A stretch of DNA of 64,000 nt from Lachnoclostridium sp. UBA903 (GCA_002294045.1 DBEP01000114.1:41685-105684); one strand, 5' to 3'. Positions 18,229 to 27,035 are shown, counted from the first letter of the stretch. Notes: generated from the sequence alone by a model not told the origin. Made by a program: numbers and translations.

Positions 18229-18251
18229 AGAGTGTGTTTGAAACGCACTCT
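18229..18251. repeat. Short hairpin copy of the GTGTTTGAAA repeat
   Basis: AGAGTG (18229-18234) pairs with CACTCT (18246-18251), and the 5' arm continues as GTGTTTGAAA, the terminus shared by at least eight other sites in the window. Confidence 0.6.
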
Positions 18252-18326
18252 AGTCAATATAGTTGTAAAATCAGGGAAAACAAGCAATATTTTATAAGAT
18301 TATTATACCATATTATATTATAATGT

Positions 18327-18492
18327 CTAGGACAGCAGTGCATAAGTTTCGCTTAATTTCAGTGCCTGATACTTGCGCTGGGGCAAGGCGGAGGAATGAG
18401 GCGTAGCGGACCCTGCGCCGATGGACGACAATGCGGCACCGACATAAATAGCAGGTGCTGAATTAAGTGAAATCTATGCACTGCTGTACTAG
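18327..18492. repeat. 166-nt palindromic MITE-like element
   Basis: The ends are near-perfect inverted repeats: CTAGGACAGCAGTGCATA at the left matches the complement of TATGCACTGCTGTACTAG at the right. The arms continue inward (TTTCGCTTAATT... against AATTAAGTGAAA, then GTGCCTG/CAGGTGC), and the centre is GC-rich. No coding frame is present. It lies between the araC start and the GH4 gene, whose promoter must be beyond or inside it. Confidence 0.75.
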
Positions 18493-18583
18493 TATATAAT
18501 ATCACAGGGTAGGTAATAACATATTTATCCTGATTTAAGTGACTGCCAAGGCGGGAAGCTGGAAGTAAAGGAGAGGATGAAAA

Positions 18584-19981
18584 ATGGAATATCAGAATAA
18601 TAATGTAAAGGACTTAAAAATATCCTATATAGGCGGCGGCTCCAGGGGGTGGGCCTGGACCTTTATGACGGACCTGTCATTAGAACCGGCTTTAAGCGGA
18701 ACAATCTGTCTTTATGACCTGGATAAAAAAGCCGCTGTGAATAACCAGATTATCGGAAACCGGTTAAATGAAAGAAAGGATACCTGCGGAAAGTGGAAAT
18801 ATACGGTGGCTTCCGGCCTTAAGGAAGCACTTACGGACGCCGACTTCATTATTATTTCGATTTTACCGGGAACCTTTGATGAAATGGAAAGTGATGTCCA
18901 TCTTCCGGAACGCCTTGGTATTTACCAGTCGGTAGGCGACACGGCGGGGCCGGGCGGTATGATTCGGGCTCTTCGTACCATTCCCATGTTTACGGAAATC
19001 GGGGAGGCAATTAAGGCTTATGCACCGAACGCCTGGGTCATCAATTATACGAATCCCATGTCCCTGTGTGTAAAAACTTTATACCATGTCTATCCTGAAA
19101 TAAAAGCATTCGGCTGCTGCCATGAAGTATTCGGCACGCAGAAGCTGCTTAAAAATATTGTGGAAGAGTCTCTGGGAATTCAGGAGATAAAAAGGGAAGA
19201 TATATATGTTAATGTTTTAGGAATTAATCATTTTACCTGGTTTGATTATGCATCTTATAAAGGTATTGATATTTTTCCCGTATACCGGGATTATATTGAC
19301 AGGCATTTTGAAGAAGGCTATCATGAAAACGACAATAATTGGGCCAATAATATGTTTGAGTGTTATCACAGGGTTAAATTTGACCTGTTCCGTAAATATG
19401 GCTTGATTGCGGCGGCAGGCGACAGGCATCTGGCTGAATTTATGCCTGGGGAGGAGTATCTGAAGAACCCTGAAACCGTAAAGAAATGGAATTTTGCTTT
19501 AACTACGGTTGCCTGGAGAAAAGAGGACTTACAAAACCGTCTTGCCAAAAGCCAAAGACTGGCAGAAGGTGAAGAAATGGTATTAACGCCCTCCGGTGAG
19601 GAAGGAATCCTTTTAATTAAAGCATTGTGCGGGCTGGAACGGGTTATCAGTAATGTGAATATCCCGAATACGAATCAACAGATAACCAATCTTACGGCCG
19701 AAGCTGTTGTAGAGACGAATGCGGTTTTTGAACGGGATTCCATCCGGCCGATTATAGCAGGAGCTCTGCCTGGAGAGGTATTAAAACTGGTAACACCTCA
19801 TGTGGAAAATCATGAAATGATTCTTAAGGCTGCCCTGGCCTATGATAAGTCCCTGGTTGTTAAGGCGTTTTTAAATGACCCTTTGGTAAAAGGAAGAGCA
19901 TCCGGGGAAGAGGTCGAAAAACTGGTGGAGAATATGATACATAATACGGTTAAGTACCTGCCGGAGGAATGGAAGCGGTAA
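18584..19981 (+). CDS. GH4 family NAD/Mn-dependent glycosidase, probable alpha-galacturonidase
   Basis: This 465-residue enzyme has the N-terminal NAD-binding Rossmann segment (ISYIGGGSRGW), the conserved NYTNPM loop, and a metal-binding cysteine motif reading C179-H180-E181-V182. In GH4 the residues after this cysteine track specificity. CHEV has been described as the signature of alpha-galacturonidases such as Bacillus LplD, whereas alpha-galactosidases carry CHSV. GH4 enzymes act by an oxidation/elimination mechanism and need NAD and a divalent metal. With the neighbouring acetylesterase and GH43 it suggests processing of uronate-containing oligosaccharides. The family is firm; the substrate is inferred from the motif. 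Confidence 0.85.
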   Translation: MEYQNNNVKDLKISYIGGGSRGWAWTFMTDLSLEPALSGTICLYDLDKKAAVNNQIIGNRLNERKDTCGKWKYTVASGLKEALTDADFIIISILPGTFDEMESDVHLPERLGIYQSVGDTAGPGGMIRALRTIPMFTEIGEAIKAYAPNAWVINYTNPMSLCVKTLYHVYPEIKAFGCCHEVFGTQKLLKNIVEESLGIQEIKREDIYVNVLGINHFTWFDYASYKGIDIFPVYRDYIDRHFEEGYHENDNNWANNMFECYHRVKFDLFRKYGLIAAAGDRHLAEFMPGEEYLKNPETVKKWNFALTTVAWRKEDLQNRLAKSQRLAEGEEMVLTPSGEEGILLIKALCGLERVISNVNIPNTNQQITNLTAEAVVETNAVFERDSIRPIIAGALPGEVLKLVTPHVENHEMILKAALAYDKSLVVKAFLNDPLVKGRASGEEVEKLVENMIHNTVKYLPEEWKR

Positions 19982-20408
19982 GGATAGGATTGGTTATGTT
20001 TTATTTATATGTATAATAAAACAGATTTTTCATAGTCAGAGTCAATAAAGAAATGTGGTTCATATTTCCGGAAATCAGTTTGCCCTTGTCCGCAAATAAA
20101 TTTTCCGTGAAATGCAAATCACATTTTTTTATTCTGCCTTCCTCCTGCCTCCTGGGGTGCTTTCCCGGCCTGCGTTTCCCTTGTTACGGAGAAAAGTTAA
20201 GAAAAAATTTGATTTATCTTATAAATGCAGGAGAGTATATTAAAGATTGGATTAAAAACGGCGCTATTGGTTGATTGCCGGTTAAGAAGGGATTATAATA
20301 AATGAGCATAGCGTATAAATTAATGTAAGCGTACCGGAATAAAAGAAATATGGAATGAGATACGAAAATAATATGCGAGCCCGGTAAAGGGCAGATGGGA
20401 GACAGGAT
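19982..20408. other. 427-base gap without a supported gene
   Basis: This AT-rich stretch holds a frame of 73 codons (20053-20274) without a ribosome site or recognisable composition, which I do not accept. No strong terminator or known RNA element was seen. The GGGAGACAGGAT ribosome site of the next gene is at the end. Confidence 0.4.
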
Positions 20409-21347
20409 ATGTTTGAAGATATGAATAAGGAATTGGATGAATTAAAGCAGGGAATGTACCGGTATGAAAAAATAGAATCTATGTTAAGGAGCCTTCAGGA
20501 GCAGTTAAAGGAGCTGGAAGAGAAGCAGGAAGGTTTAAAGAAAGAATTGGATAAAGAGGAAGCAGATGTTGAGCAATTAAATAAAAAGAGTCTTGCGGCT
20601 GTTTTTTATACTATTTTGGGAAGCAAAGAAGAGCAGCTGGAAAAAGAGCGGCAGGAAGCGCTGGCAGCCGGACTGAAACTGGACGATAATCTAAAGCAGA
20701 TTGATGATATCAAATATCAGATTTCCAAACTGACAGAGGAAAAAAGCCAATATCAAAATTATAAAGCAAGATATCATCGGTTATATAACAAAAAGTATAA
20801 TTTGATGAAAGAAAGCGGTAATGCGGCATTTGAGAAAATCTTTAAAATAGAGGATGACATCGCCCTTTGTAAATCGGACCGGAAGGAGATTACGGAAGCC
20901 ATATCGGCCGGCAACCGGGTCATGAGCCAGATATCCGGCGCCGAGTCAAGCCTTAACAGTGCGGAAGGCTGGGGAACCTGGGATATAATAGGCGGCGGTT
21001 TAATTACCGATGTGATTAAACACTCCCATATCGATGATGCAAAGGATGCGGTTTCCAAAATACAGTCTTTGCTAAACAATTTCAGAACGGAACTGGCGGA
21101 TATTAGCATTCAATCGGAGATACAAATCGAAATCCAAGGATTTGCAAAATTTGCGGACTTTTTCTTTGACGGCCTTATTTCGGACTGGGTAATCCAGTCC
21201 CGTATACATGATTCTATGGACAGCGTCCGGCGGGTAAAGGGAGAAGTAAACGGTGTGCTTAAAAAGTTGGAGCATATGCAGGATGATGTGGAGAAAAGAA
21301 TTGGGCAATTAAACAGGGAGTTATCTCAATTTGTTGAAACTGCTTAA
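20409..21347 (+). CDS. Coiled-coil protein of unknown function
   Basis: I do not recognise this 312-residue soluble protein. Residues 1-75 and about 95-130 are strongly charged heptad-rich coiled coil (LKQGMYRYEKIESMLRSLQE and similar). A Gly-rich patch WGTWDIIGGGLITDVIKHSH lies near residue 195-215, and a second helical stretch of similar flavour (FFDGLISDWVIQSRIHDSMD) near 255-275. This helix-glycine-helix pattern recalls membrane-interacting or scaffold proteins, but no transmembrane segment is certain. It stands alone between the glycan locus and unrelated genes. Confidence 0.7.
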   Translation: MFEDMNKELDELKQGMYRYEKIESMLRSLQEQLKELEEKQEGLKKELDKEEADVEQLNKKSLAAVFYTILGSKEEQLEKERQEALAAGLKLDDNLKQIDDIKYQISKLTEEKSQYQNYKARYHRLYNKKYNLMKESGNAAFEKIFKIEDDIALCKSDRKEITEAISAGNRVMSQISGAESSLNSAEGWGTWDIIGGGLITDVIKHSHIDDAKDAVSKIQSLLNNFRTELADISIQSEIQIEIQGFAKFADFFFDGLISDWVIQSRIHDSMDSVRRVKGEVNGVLKKLEHMQDDVEKRIGQLNRELSQFVETA

Positions 21348-21421
21348 AGGCAGGATAATTAAGGACTGAGAGCCGTTTATAACTGCATCCTGCCGATATT
21401 TAATCCGGATAATTTTCATAA

Positions 21422-21474
21422 TTTACTCCATTCCTGCACACGCTTTATGCATGAGGCTGAAAGAGAGTTGCTTT
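21422..21474 (-). repeat. Orphan copy of the start-codon-bearing leader repeat
   Basis: Read on the minus strand, GCATAAAGCGTGTGCAGGAA is followed by TGGAGTAAATTATGA, nearly identical to the leaders of the genes starting at 39527 (minus) and 33239 (plus). Here the ATG opens only a 32-codon frame, so the attached gene appears to be lost. The remaining 21348-21563 gap shows nothing else. Confidence 0.6.
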
Positions 21475-21563
21475 CAACTATTATCCTGTTATTTTCAGAA
21501 TAGTTCTGGTATAATGGAAAATATAGCAGGAAGAGGAAATATTGCAATTGAGGGAGGGAACCT

Positions 21564-22283
21564 ATGGTTACAATTGATGGCAAATGGACAATGGAAGGGC
21601 TGGAGCCGGATAATAAGAACAGGATTAAAAGCTATAAAGAACTGACGGAATTTGTTAATCATATCGGATTTCTTCCTTTGTTTAAAAATAACATAGAAGG
21701 ATTTTCCGTGGAAGAACGTACGGCAGCGGTTTCCTGGTGGAGCGGCAGGAAAGAAGACCCATGGGAATGGCGGGAAATCATTGCGGGAGAAGGAAAGGTT
21801 GCATACGGGAAATTATTTAATAACAAAGCCGGTTTTGTATCCGGAAAGTGGTATCCTTTGTTTGCCGCCTATAGGCGCGACGGGTATGATTTCGACAGCA
21901 GATATGAAGATGGACTGGCCTCCAGGAAATGTAAAAAAATAATAGACGTCCTGACGGAGTATGAAACACTCCCTTCCAATAAATTAAAGGTTATGGCCGG
22001 TTTTGGCCCAGGCGGTGAAAAGGGCTTTGAGGGAGCAATGACATTGCTGCAGATGCAGACTTATATAACCGTCCGTAATTTTCAGAGAAGGCGAAACAGG
22101 AGAAATGAGGAGTACGGCTGGCCGGTTGCCGTTTATTCCCTGTCGGAAAAATTGTTCGGGGAGGATTATGTAAGGTCTTCCTATCAGGTGGAAGCAAAAG
22201 CGGCAAAGCAGGAAATTATAAAGCATCTGCTGGATAAGTTTCCGGCTGCCTCTTATGAGGATATGGCGAAATGTATCCGTTAA
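21564..22283 (+). CDS. AlkZ-related protein
   Basis: The 239-residue protein resembles the 'AlkZ-related' family of Firmicutes. Diagnostic stretches are LGFLPLFKNNIEGFSVEERT, DPWEWREIIA, VAYGKLFNNKAGF and a C-terminal block containing EYGWPVAVYS. True AlkZ proteins are DNA glycosylases for crosslinked or alkylated bases. This shorter family shares the winged-helix architecture, but its activity is not established to my knowledge. GAGGGAGG precedes the start. It stands as a single gene. Confidence 0.6.
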   Translation: MVTIDGKWTMEGLEPDNKNRIKSYKELTEFVNHIGFLPLFKNNIEGFSVEERTAAVSWWSGRKEDPWEWREIIAGEGKVAYGKLFNNKAGFVSGKWYPLFAAYRRDGYDFDSRYEDGLASRKCKKIIDVLTEYETLPSNKLKVMAGFGPGGEKGFEGAMTLLQMQTYITVRNFQRRRNRRNEEYGWPVAVYSLSEKLFGEDYVRSSYQVEAKAAKQEIIKHLLDKFPAASYEDMAKCIR

Positions 22284-22436
22284 CGGCAAGGGCAACTGCG
22301 CCAGGCAGGTTTTGCGGGGGGTGGATTTTTACGGTGACGTTGCAGGAAGCCGGTATAGTGATGAAAGCAGTACATTATGTGCTGTGGCTAAGAAAACGTA
22401 CCGGGCATAAGTATTCAGAAAGGAAGCAGGTGGGTT

Positions 22437-23078
22437 ATGCAAAAAACGATTGCAGTTATATTGGATGAAAATAATCATTTAACGGGGATAACGGATGCAA
22501 GGAAGTTATCTGTTTATCACAAATCCGGTGAGGATTGGACAAAGCAGAAAGAGATAATATTACCTGAACTGTTTCAGGGCGGTATGGCCGATATCAGGAA
22601 AAAGCTGGGCGGTGTTATCGGGGAATTGGATGATTGTAAAATCATTGCGGGCAAATCCGTAACTGGTCTGGTATATAACACTCTGAGCAGCGCAGGATTT
22701 ATCATTGCCGAAATAGATGAGTTTAAACCGGCGGTCCTGGACGGATTATACTCCGATATTTTAAATGAAATCAATGCTTTACATAGGGAAGCGGAATTAA
22801 GCAATATTCCTACGGCGCCGGTTGAAACCGGAATAAAAGGGAATTATTTCTTTGATTTTGGCCTGTTAAAGAATTCCGGTCTGCCTTATTCCTCCAAAAC
22901 CACCATACTGCCTTTCTTAAATTCCGTCCGTTTTAATCAGCTTGAAATTCTGTGCGACCACGTAATGCCCTGGTTTGACCCTGAAATGAAAAAAAGAAAT
23001 CTTTTATATACCGTAACAGAAACCGGTAACGGCAAGATTAGTATTCTGGTTAAGACAGCCGACGGGCAGGTCGTTTAA
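22437..23078 (+). CDS. AnfO-like protein (Fe-only nitrogenase accessory family)
   Basis: This 213-residue protein opens with a short beta-strand (TIAVILDENNHLTGITDAR), followed by a region like ADIRKKLGGVIGELDDCKII and SVTGLVYNTLSSAGFIIAEI, which matches my memory of the AnfO family found beside alternative nitrogenases and, in clostridia, elsewhere. The fold is expected to be NifX/NifY-like and may bind a metal cluster or cofactor. No nitrogenase genes lie in the window, so a nitrogen-fixation role is not shown. GGAAGCAGGTGGG is the likely ribosome site. Confidence 0.55.
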   Translation: MQKTIAVILDENNHLTGITDARKLSVYHKSGEDWTKQKEIILPELFQGGMADIRKKLGGVIGELDDCKIIAGKSVTGLVYNTLSSAGFIIAEIDEFKPAVLDGLYSDILNEINALHREAELSNIPTAPVETGIKGNYFFDFGLLKNSGLPYSSKTTILPFLNSVRFNQLEILCDHVMPWFDPEMKKRNLLYTVTETGNGKISILVKTADGQVV

Positions 23079-23129
23079 ACCGGATTAACGGGACAGAAAA
23101 ACACAGGAAGGGAAATCATCCCAGGGGGA

Positions 23130-23224
23130 GGCCGCTTCCGTATATAGTTGTCCGATTTTGCAGGAAAGAATCCTTATGACACTAAGAAACTCCAAGAAAT
23201 TACTTAGAACGGAGTGAAACCAGG
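23130..23224. repeat. Half-copy of the large palindromic repeat at 38.8 kb
   Basis: From CCGCTTCCG onward this stretch shares GTCCGATTTTGCAGGAAAGA, TATGACACTAA, AAACTCCA, GAAATTACTTAG and CGGAGTGAAA in the same order with one arm of the element at 38769-39031. It ends directly before the thiamine operon promoter. Confidence 0.75.
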
Positions 23225-23225
23225 A

Positions 23226-23254
23226 TTGACACTTTATACAAAAGAAGTTATAAT
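23226..23254 (+). promoter_or_regulatory. Promoter of the thiamine operon
   Basis: TTGACA (23226-23231) and TATAAT (23249-23254) with exactly 17 bases between them lie directly upstream of the TPP riboswitch. Confidence 0.85.
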
Positions 23255-23271
23255 GGGTTAAAATTGAATAA

Positions 23272-23352
23272 TTCGGGAGCTTGTGTGCAGGCTGAGAGGA
23301 AACAATAGTTTCGACCGTACCTGATTTGGATAATGCCAACGTAGGGAATAAC
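23272..23352 (+). promoter_or_regulatory. TPP riboswitch (THI element)
   Basis: The canonical blocks are present in order: GGGAGC/..., GGCTGAGAGGA, a variable hairpin, ACCTGAT..GGATAATGCCA and CGTAGGGAA. Binding of thiamine pyrophosphate should favour the terminator that follows and shut off the thiW-thiC-thiM-thiE-thiD genes. Confidence 0.95.
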
Positions 23353-23368
23353 ATGAATTTAAATTTAT

Positions 23369-23405
23369 GGGATATACCGGTATGTTGGGGTATGTCCCGT
23401 TTTTT
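23369..23405 (+). terminator. TPP riboswitch terminator
   Basis: GGGATATACC (23369-23378) pairs with GGTATGTCCC (23389-23398) and is followed by TTTTTT (23400-23405). It is the expression platform of the riboswitch. Confidence 0.9.
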
Positions 23406-23410
23406 ATATC

Positions 23411-23429
23411 ATAGGAAAATTTGTCCTAT
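23411..23429. repeat. Post-terminator ATAGGA/TCCTAT hairpin repeat
   Basis: ATAGGA and TCCTAT form a small hairpin followed by GAGACA, placed about six bases after the T-run. Equivalent modules follow the terminators at 48387 and 62053. A GC-rich stretch (23440-23500) with ...CGTTCTGAACGCCCGCTTTGCG continues, resembling the interior of the 27.8 kb repeat. Confidence 0.5.
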
Positions 23430-23548
23430 GAGACAAAAGCCCTCCAGCGTTCTGAACGCCCGCTTTGCGCTATACTGCGTCCGGCCCGCGCAGGTATTTT
23501 TATTACACTTCAGAGCTCCCGGATAACAGGAAAGGATGGCAATTACAT

Positions 23549-24061
23549 ATGGCAGATGTAAAAAAATTATCGTTAGCCGGGATTTTAATTACGGCAGGCG
23601 TGGTATGTTCTCCCTTTTACATACCCATGGGGACGGCGAAATGTTTTCCCGTCCAGCATTTAATCAACGTCTTGGCAGGAGTTTTGCTGGGGCCCTTTTA
23701 CTCCGTTGGCATGGCATTTTGTACCTCATTTATAAGAGTAATGACGGGGACAGGCAGCCTGCTTGCTTTTCCCGGCAGTATGATTGGAGCTTTTTTATGC
23801 GGAATATTATTTAAATACACGAAGAAAATGCAGCTGGCGTTTCTGGGAGAAGTATTTGGTACGGGAATATTGGGTGCATTTATGGCATCGGCAATGGCAG
23901 GTTTATTTTTGTCCAATAAGGCCGCCCTGTTTGGTTTTGTAATACCCTTTGGGCTAAGTTCCCTGGCAGGGGCAGCTATTTCTCTGGTATTTATCAGAAT
24001 ACTGAAAAGAACAGGTATATTAAAGCATTTAAATTTGGAGGCAAAGAATCATGCAATATAA
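23549..24061 (+). CDS. thiW: ThiW, thiazole/thiamine-precursor ECF transporter S component
   Basis: The 170-residue membrane protein has five or six hydrophobic helices with the S-component pattern (AGILITAGVVCSPFYIPMGT, INVLAGVLLGPFYSVGMAF). It should bind a thiazole precursor and work with the shared ECF energising module encoded elsewhere. Its position directly after the TPP riboswitch and beside thiM fits thiazole import followed by phosphorylation. I used the ATG at 23549 behind AAAGGA; upstream in-frame codons belong to repeat sequence. It overlaps thiC by 11 bases. Confidence 0.88.
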   Translation: MADVKKLSLAGILITAGVVCSPFYIPMGTAKCFPVQHLINVLAGVLLGPFYSVGMAFCTSFIRVMTGTGSLLAFPGSMIGAFLCGILFKYTKKMQLAFLGEVFGTGILGAFMASAMAGLFLSNKAALFGFVIPFGLSSLAGAAISLVFIRILKRTGILKHLNLEAKNHAI

Positions 24062-25361
24062 AACTCAAATGGAAGCAGCCAGAAATAATATTATTACAAA
24101 TGAAATCCGACAGGTAGCCGCAAAAGAAAATATGGATATAAATAAATTGAGGGAATTGGTGGCTTTGGGTAAAATTGTAATTCCTGCCAATAAAAATCAT
24201 AAAGCCTTAAGTGCGGAAGGCATCGGGGAAGGCTTGAAAACAAAAATTAATGTGAATCTGGGGGTTTCGGGAGATTGTGCCGATTATACCAATGAGTTTG
24301 AAAAGGTGAAACTGGCAATTGATTTTGGAGTGGAATCCATTATGGATTTGAGTAATTTTGGCAAAACCAATACGTTCAGGCAGCAGCTGATTGATTATTC
24401 GCCTGCAATCATCGGTACGGTTCCCATATATGATGCCATCGGCTATCTGGAAAAGGATTTACCGGATATAGCAGCCGGGGATTTCTTAAAAGTAGTGGAA
24501 GCCCATGCCAGACAGGGTGTTGATTTTATGACAATTCACGCAGGTATAAACCGGCGTGCGGTGGAAAGTTTTAAAAACTCCGGAAGAATTACCAACATCG
24601 TATCCAGAGGCGGTTCCCTGTTATTTGCCTGGATGGAGATGACTGGAAAGGAAAATCCGTTTTATGAATACTATGAGGAAGTACTGGATATTCTCCGTGA
24701 ATATGATGTTACCATCAGCCTGGGGGATGCCTTGAGACCCGGCAGCATCCATGACAGTACGGATGCCGGACAGATTTCGGAACTGGTTGAATTAGGCGCT
24801 CTGACAAAAAGGGCATGGGAAAAAAATGTACAGGTCCTGGTAGAAGGGCCCGGCCATATGGCGTTAAATGAAATTGCTGCCAATATGACTTTAGAGAAAA
24901 GGCTGTGCCACGGGGCACCTTTTTATGTGTTAGGACCCCTTGTAACGGATATCGCCCCGGGTTATGACCACATTACATCTGCAATCGGCGGTGCCATAGC
25001 AGCCGCAAACGGAGCGGATTTCCTGTGCTATGTAACCCCTGCGGAGCATTTAAGGCTGCCAGACTTGCAGGATGTAAAGGAAGGCATTGTTGCATCCAAA
25101 ATTGCTGCCCATGCGGCGGACATTGCAAAAGGTATTCCCGGGGCACGGGAAATAGATAATAAAATGAGCGATGCGAGAAGGCGGATTGATTGGGAAAAAA
25201 TGTTTTCCTATGCCATAGACGGGAAAAAGGCAAGGGAGTACTTTGAGAGTACTCCTCCGTCGGAAAAATACAGCTGCTCCATGTGCGGGAAAATGTGTGC
25301 CATGAGAACCACCAACAAAATCCTGAATGGTGAAAAAGTAGAATTTAATGCAGTAAATTAA
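24051..25361 (+). CDS. thiC: Phosphomethylpyrimidine synthase ThiC
   Basis: This 436-residue enzyme converts aminoimidazole ribotide to HMP phosphate with SAM. The C-terminal CSMCGKMC motif (CxxCxxxxC-type) binds the 4Fe-4S cluster, and family blocks such as NVNLGVSGDCAD, TIHAGIN and VEGPGHM are all present. It lacks the long N-terminal extension of proteobacterial ThiC, as usual in clostridia. The start overlaps thiW by 11 bases, with TTGGAGG upstream. Confidence 0.97.
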   Translation: MQYKTQMEAARNNIITNEIRQVAAKENMDINKLRELVALGKIVIPANKNHKALSAEGIGEGLKTKINVNLGVSGDCADYTNEFEKVKLAIDFGVESIMDLSNFGKTNTFRQQLIDYSPAIIGTVPIYDAIGYLEKDLPDIAAGDFLKVVEAHARQGVDFMTIHAGINRRAVESFKNSGRITNIVSRGGSLLFAWMEMTGKENPFYEYYEEVLDILREYDVTISLGDALRPGSIHDSTDAGQISELVELGALTKRAWEKNVQVLVEGPGHMALNEIAANMTLEKRLCHGAPFYVLGPLVTDIAPGYDHITSAIGGAIAAANGADFLCYVTPAEHLRLPDLQDVKEGIVASKIAAHAADIAKGIPGAREIDNKMSDARRRIDWEKMFSYAIDGKKAREYFESTPPSEKYSCSMCGKMCAMRTTNKILNGEKVEFNAVN

Positions 25362-25421
25362 ATGCGGAATGGGATACAATAATAGAATATTTCTACTAAA
25401 ATAGAAGGAGGAAAAAATCGG

Positions 25422-26255
25422 ATGAATCATATAAAGGAATTAATGGAAAATGTAAAAAATAAAACACCCCTTATACATAATATAACAAACTATGTAACGG
25501 TAAATGACTGCGCCAACATTATTCTGGCCTGCGGGGCTTCCCCCATTATGGCGGACGACAGATTGGAAGTGGAAGAAATCACGGCTATCTGTGATGCCCT
25601 GGTAATTAATATCGGAACCTTAAATGAACGGCTGGTGGAATCTATGATAAAAGCAGGCAGGAAAGCCAATGAACTGGGACATCCCGTTATATTGGACCCG
25701 GTCGGGGCAGGTGCCTCAGGGCTCCGTACCGAAACTGCGGCCAGATTATTAAAAGAGGTAAAGTTTTGTGTAATCCGGGGCAATATTTCGGAGATTAAAA
25801 CTGTTTATATGGGAAGCAGCAGCACCAGGGGAGTGGATGCGGATGTGGCCGATGCCGTAACGGAGCATAATTTAGACGATACCATCCGGCTTGCCATGGC
25901 TTTGTCTAAAGAAACGGGAGCAGTTATAGCAATAACCGGAGCCGTTGATATTGTTGCAGACAGTAAAAAGGCTTATGCAATATATAACGGGCATCCTATG
26001 ATGGGCAAAATCACAGGCACCGGCTGTATGCTGACGGCCGTAACCGGTGCATACTGTGCCGCAAATCCGGATAAAATACTGGAGGCCGCCGCTGTCAGTG
26101 TATGTGCCATGGGTATCTGCGGGGAAGAAGCTTATAAAAAGATGAATGAAAATGACGGAGGGACCTCCTCCATGAAAATGTATTTAATTGACTATATGAG
26201 TAAATTAAATGACAAAATTATAGTAGAAAAGGTTAAATACGAAAGCAAAGATTGA
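25422..26255 (+). CDS. thiM: Hydroxyethylthiazole kinase ThiM
   Basis: The 277-residue kinase phosphorylates 4-methyl-5-hydroxyethylthiazole in the salvage route. It shows the family start with TPLIHNITNYVTVNDCAN, the VILDPVGAGAS block and the catalytic GTGCMLTAVTGAY loop. GAAGGAGG precedes the start. It works together with ThiE, which joins its product to HMP-PP. Confidence 0.97.
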   Translation: MNHIKELMENVKNKTPLIHNITNYVTVNDCANIILACGASPIMADDRLEVEEITAICDALVINIGTLNERLVESMIKAGRKANELGHPVILDPVGAGASGLRTETAARLLKEVKFCVIRGNISEIKTVYMGSSSTRGVDADVADAVTEHNLDDTIRLAMALSKETGAVIAITGAVDIVADSKKAYAIYNGHPMMGKITGTGCMLTAVTGAYCAANPDKILEAAAVSVCAMGICGEEAYKKMNENDGGTSSMKMYLIDYMSKLNDKIIVEKVKYESKD

Positions 26256-26280
26256 ATACGGAAGAAAAGGCTGAATACTG

Positions 26281-26304
26281 GAGTGTGTTTGAAAAAGCTG
26301 ACTA
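26281..26304. repeat. Copy of the GTGTTTGAAAAA repeat terminus inside the thi operon
   Basis: GAGTGTGTTTGAAAAAGCTG lies in the thiM-thiE gap, followed by a small GTCCG/CGGAC hairpin. It matches the termini of the dispersed element family. Confidence 0.6.
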
Positions 26305-26356
26305 GAAAGGAAAAACGTCCGACGAAACCGGACTTCTCATGAAAGGGGATTGAAGA

Positions 26357-27028
26357 TTGAAAACAGATAAGAAGGATATGCTGCTTTATGCCATAACCGA
26401 CCGGTCCTGGCTGAACGGCGGCAGTTTGGCAAAGCAGGTGGAGGAATGTATAACGGCAGGTGCGACTTTTATACAGCTGAGAGAGAAAAATCTGTCTTTT
26501 TCGGAATCTGTAAAGACAGCGGTAGAGATTAAGGCCGTAACGGACCGTTATAAGATTCCTTTTGTTATAAATGACGACGTGAATGTGGCGCTTAAAGCAG
26601 ATGCGGACGGAGTACATATAGGCCAGGGAGATGAAGATATGGGAACCGTAAGGGAAAAGCTTGGCAATGATAAAATCATTGGTTTATCGGTCCATAACGC
26701 AGAAGAAGCAAAAAAGGCGCAGGAAATGGGTGCCGACTATATTGGAGTGGGTGCCGTGTTCAGTACGGCAACTAAGACAGATGCGGTCCCGGTTCCCTTT
26801 GATACCCTTCAAGATATTTGCCGGTCCGTCAATATACCGGTGGTAGCTATCGGCGGAATATCCAGGGATAATATACTGAAACTCTCCGGCAGCGGGGTGG
26901 ACGGTGTTGCAGTCATATCCGCCGTATTTGCACAGCCGGATATCGGTAAAGCCACCTCGGAGCTGTTGCGGCTTTCAAGGCAGATGGTGGCCGGAGACAA
27001 GAATAAGACGTTACGTGTGCAGAAATGA
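26357..27028 (+). CDS. thiE: Thiamine-phosphate synthase ThiE
   Basis: This 223-residue TIM-barrel enzyme joins HMP-PP and thiazole phosphate. Visible family blocks are FIQLREKNL, FVINDDVNVAL, GADGVHIGQ-like DADGVHIGQGD, GVGAVFSTATK and VAIGGIS. The start codon is TTG at 26357 behind GGGGAT, with no better ATG close by. Repeat sequence separates it from thiM, but the strand and order suggest one operon. Confidence 0.95.
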   Translation: MKTDKKDMLLYAITDRSWLNGGSLAKQVEECITAGATFIQLREKNLSFSESVKTAVEIKAVTDRYKIPFVINDDVNVALKADADGVHIGQGDEDMGTVREKLGNDKIIGLSVHNAEEAKKAQEMGADYIGVGAVFSTATKTDAVPVPFDTLQDICRSVNIPVVAIGGISRDNILKLSGSGVDGVAVISAVFAQPDIGKATSELLRLSRQMVAGDKNKTLRVQK

Positions 27029-27035
27029 GGAAAAC

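Noticed and set aside
20053..20274. A 73-codon frame in the gap after the GH4 gene.
   Set aside because: No ribosome site, no plausible domain and an AT-rich random-like composition.
22271..22468. A 65-codon frame bridging the AlkZ-related and AnfO-like genes.
   Set aside because: It overlaps the ends of both genes in another frame and has no ribosome site.
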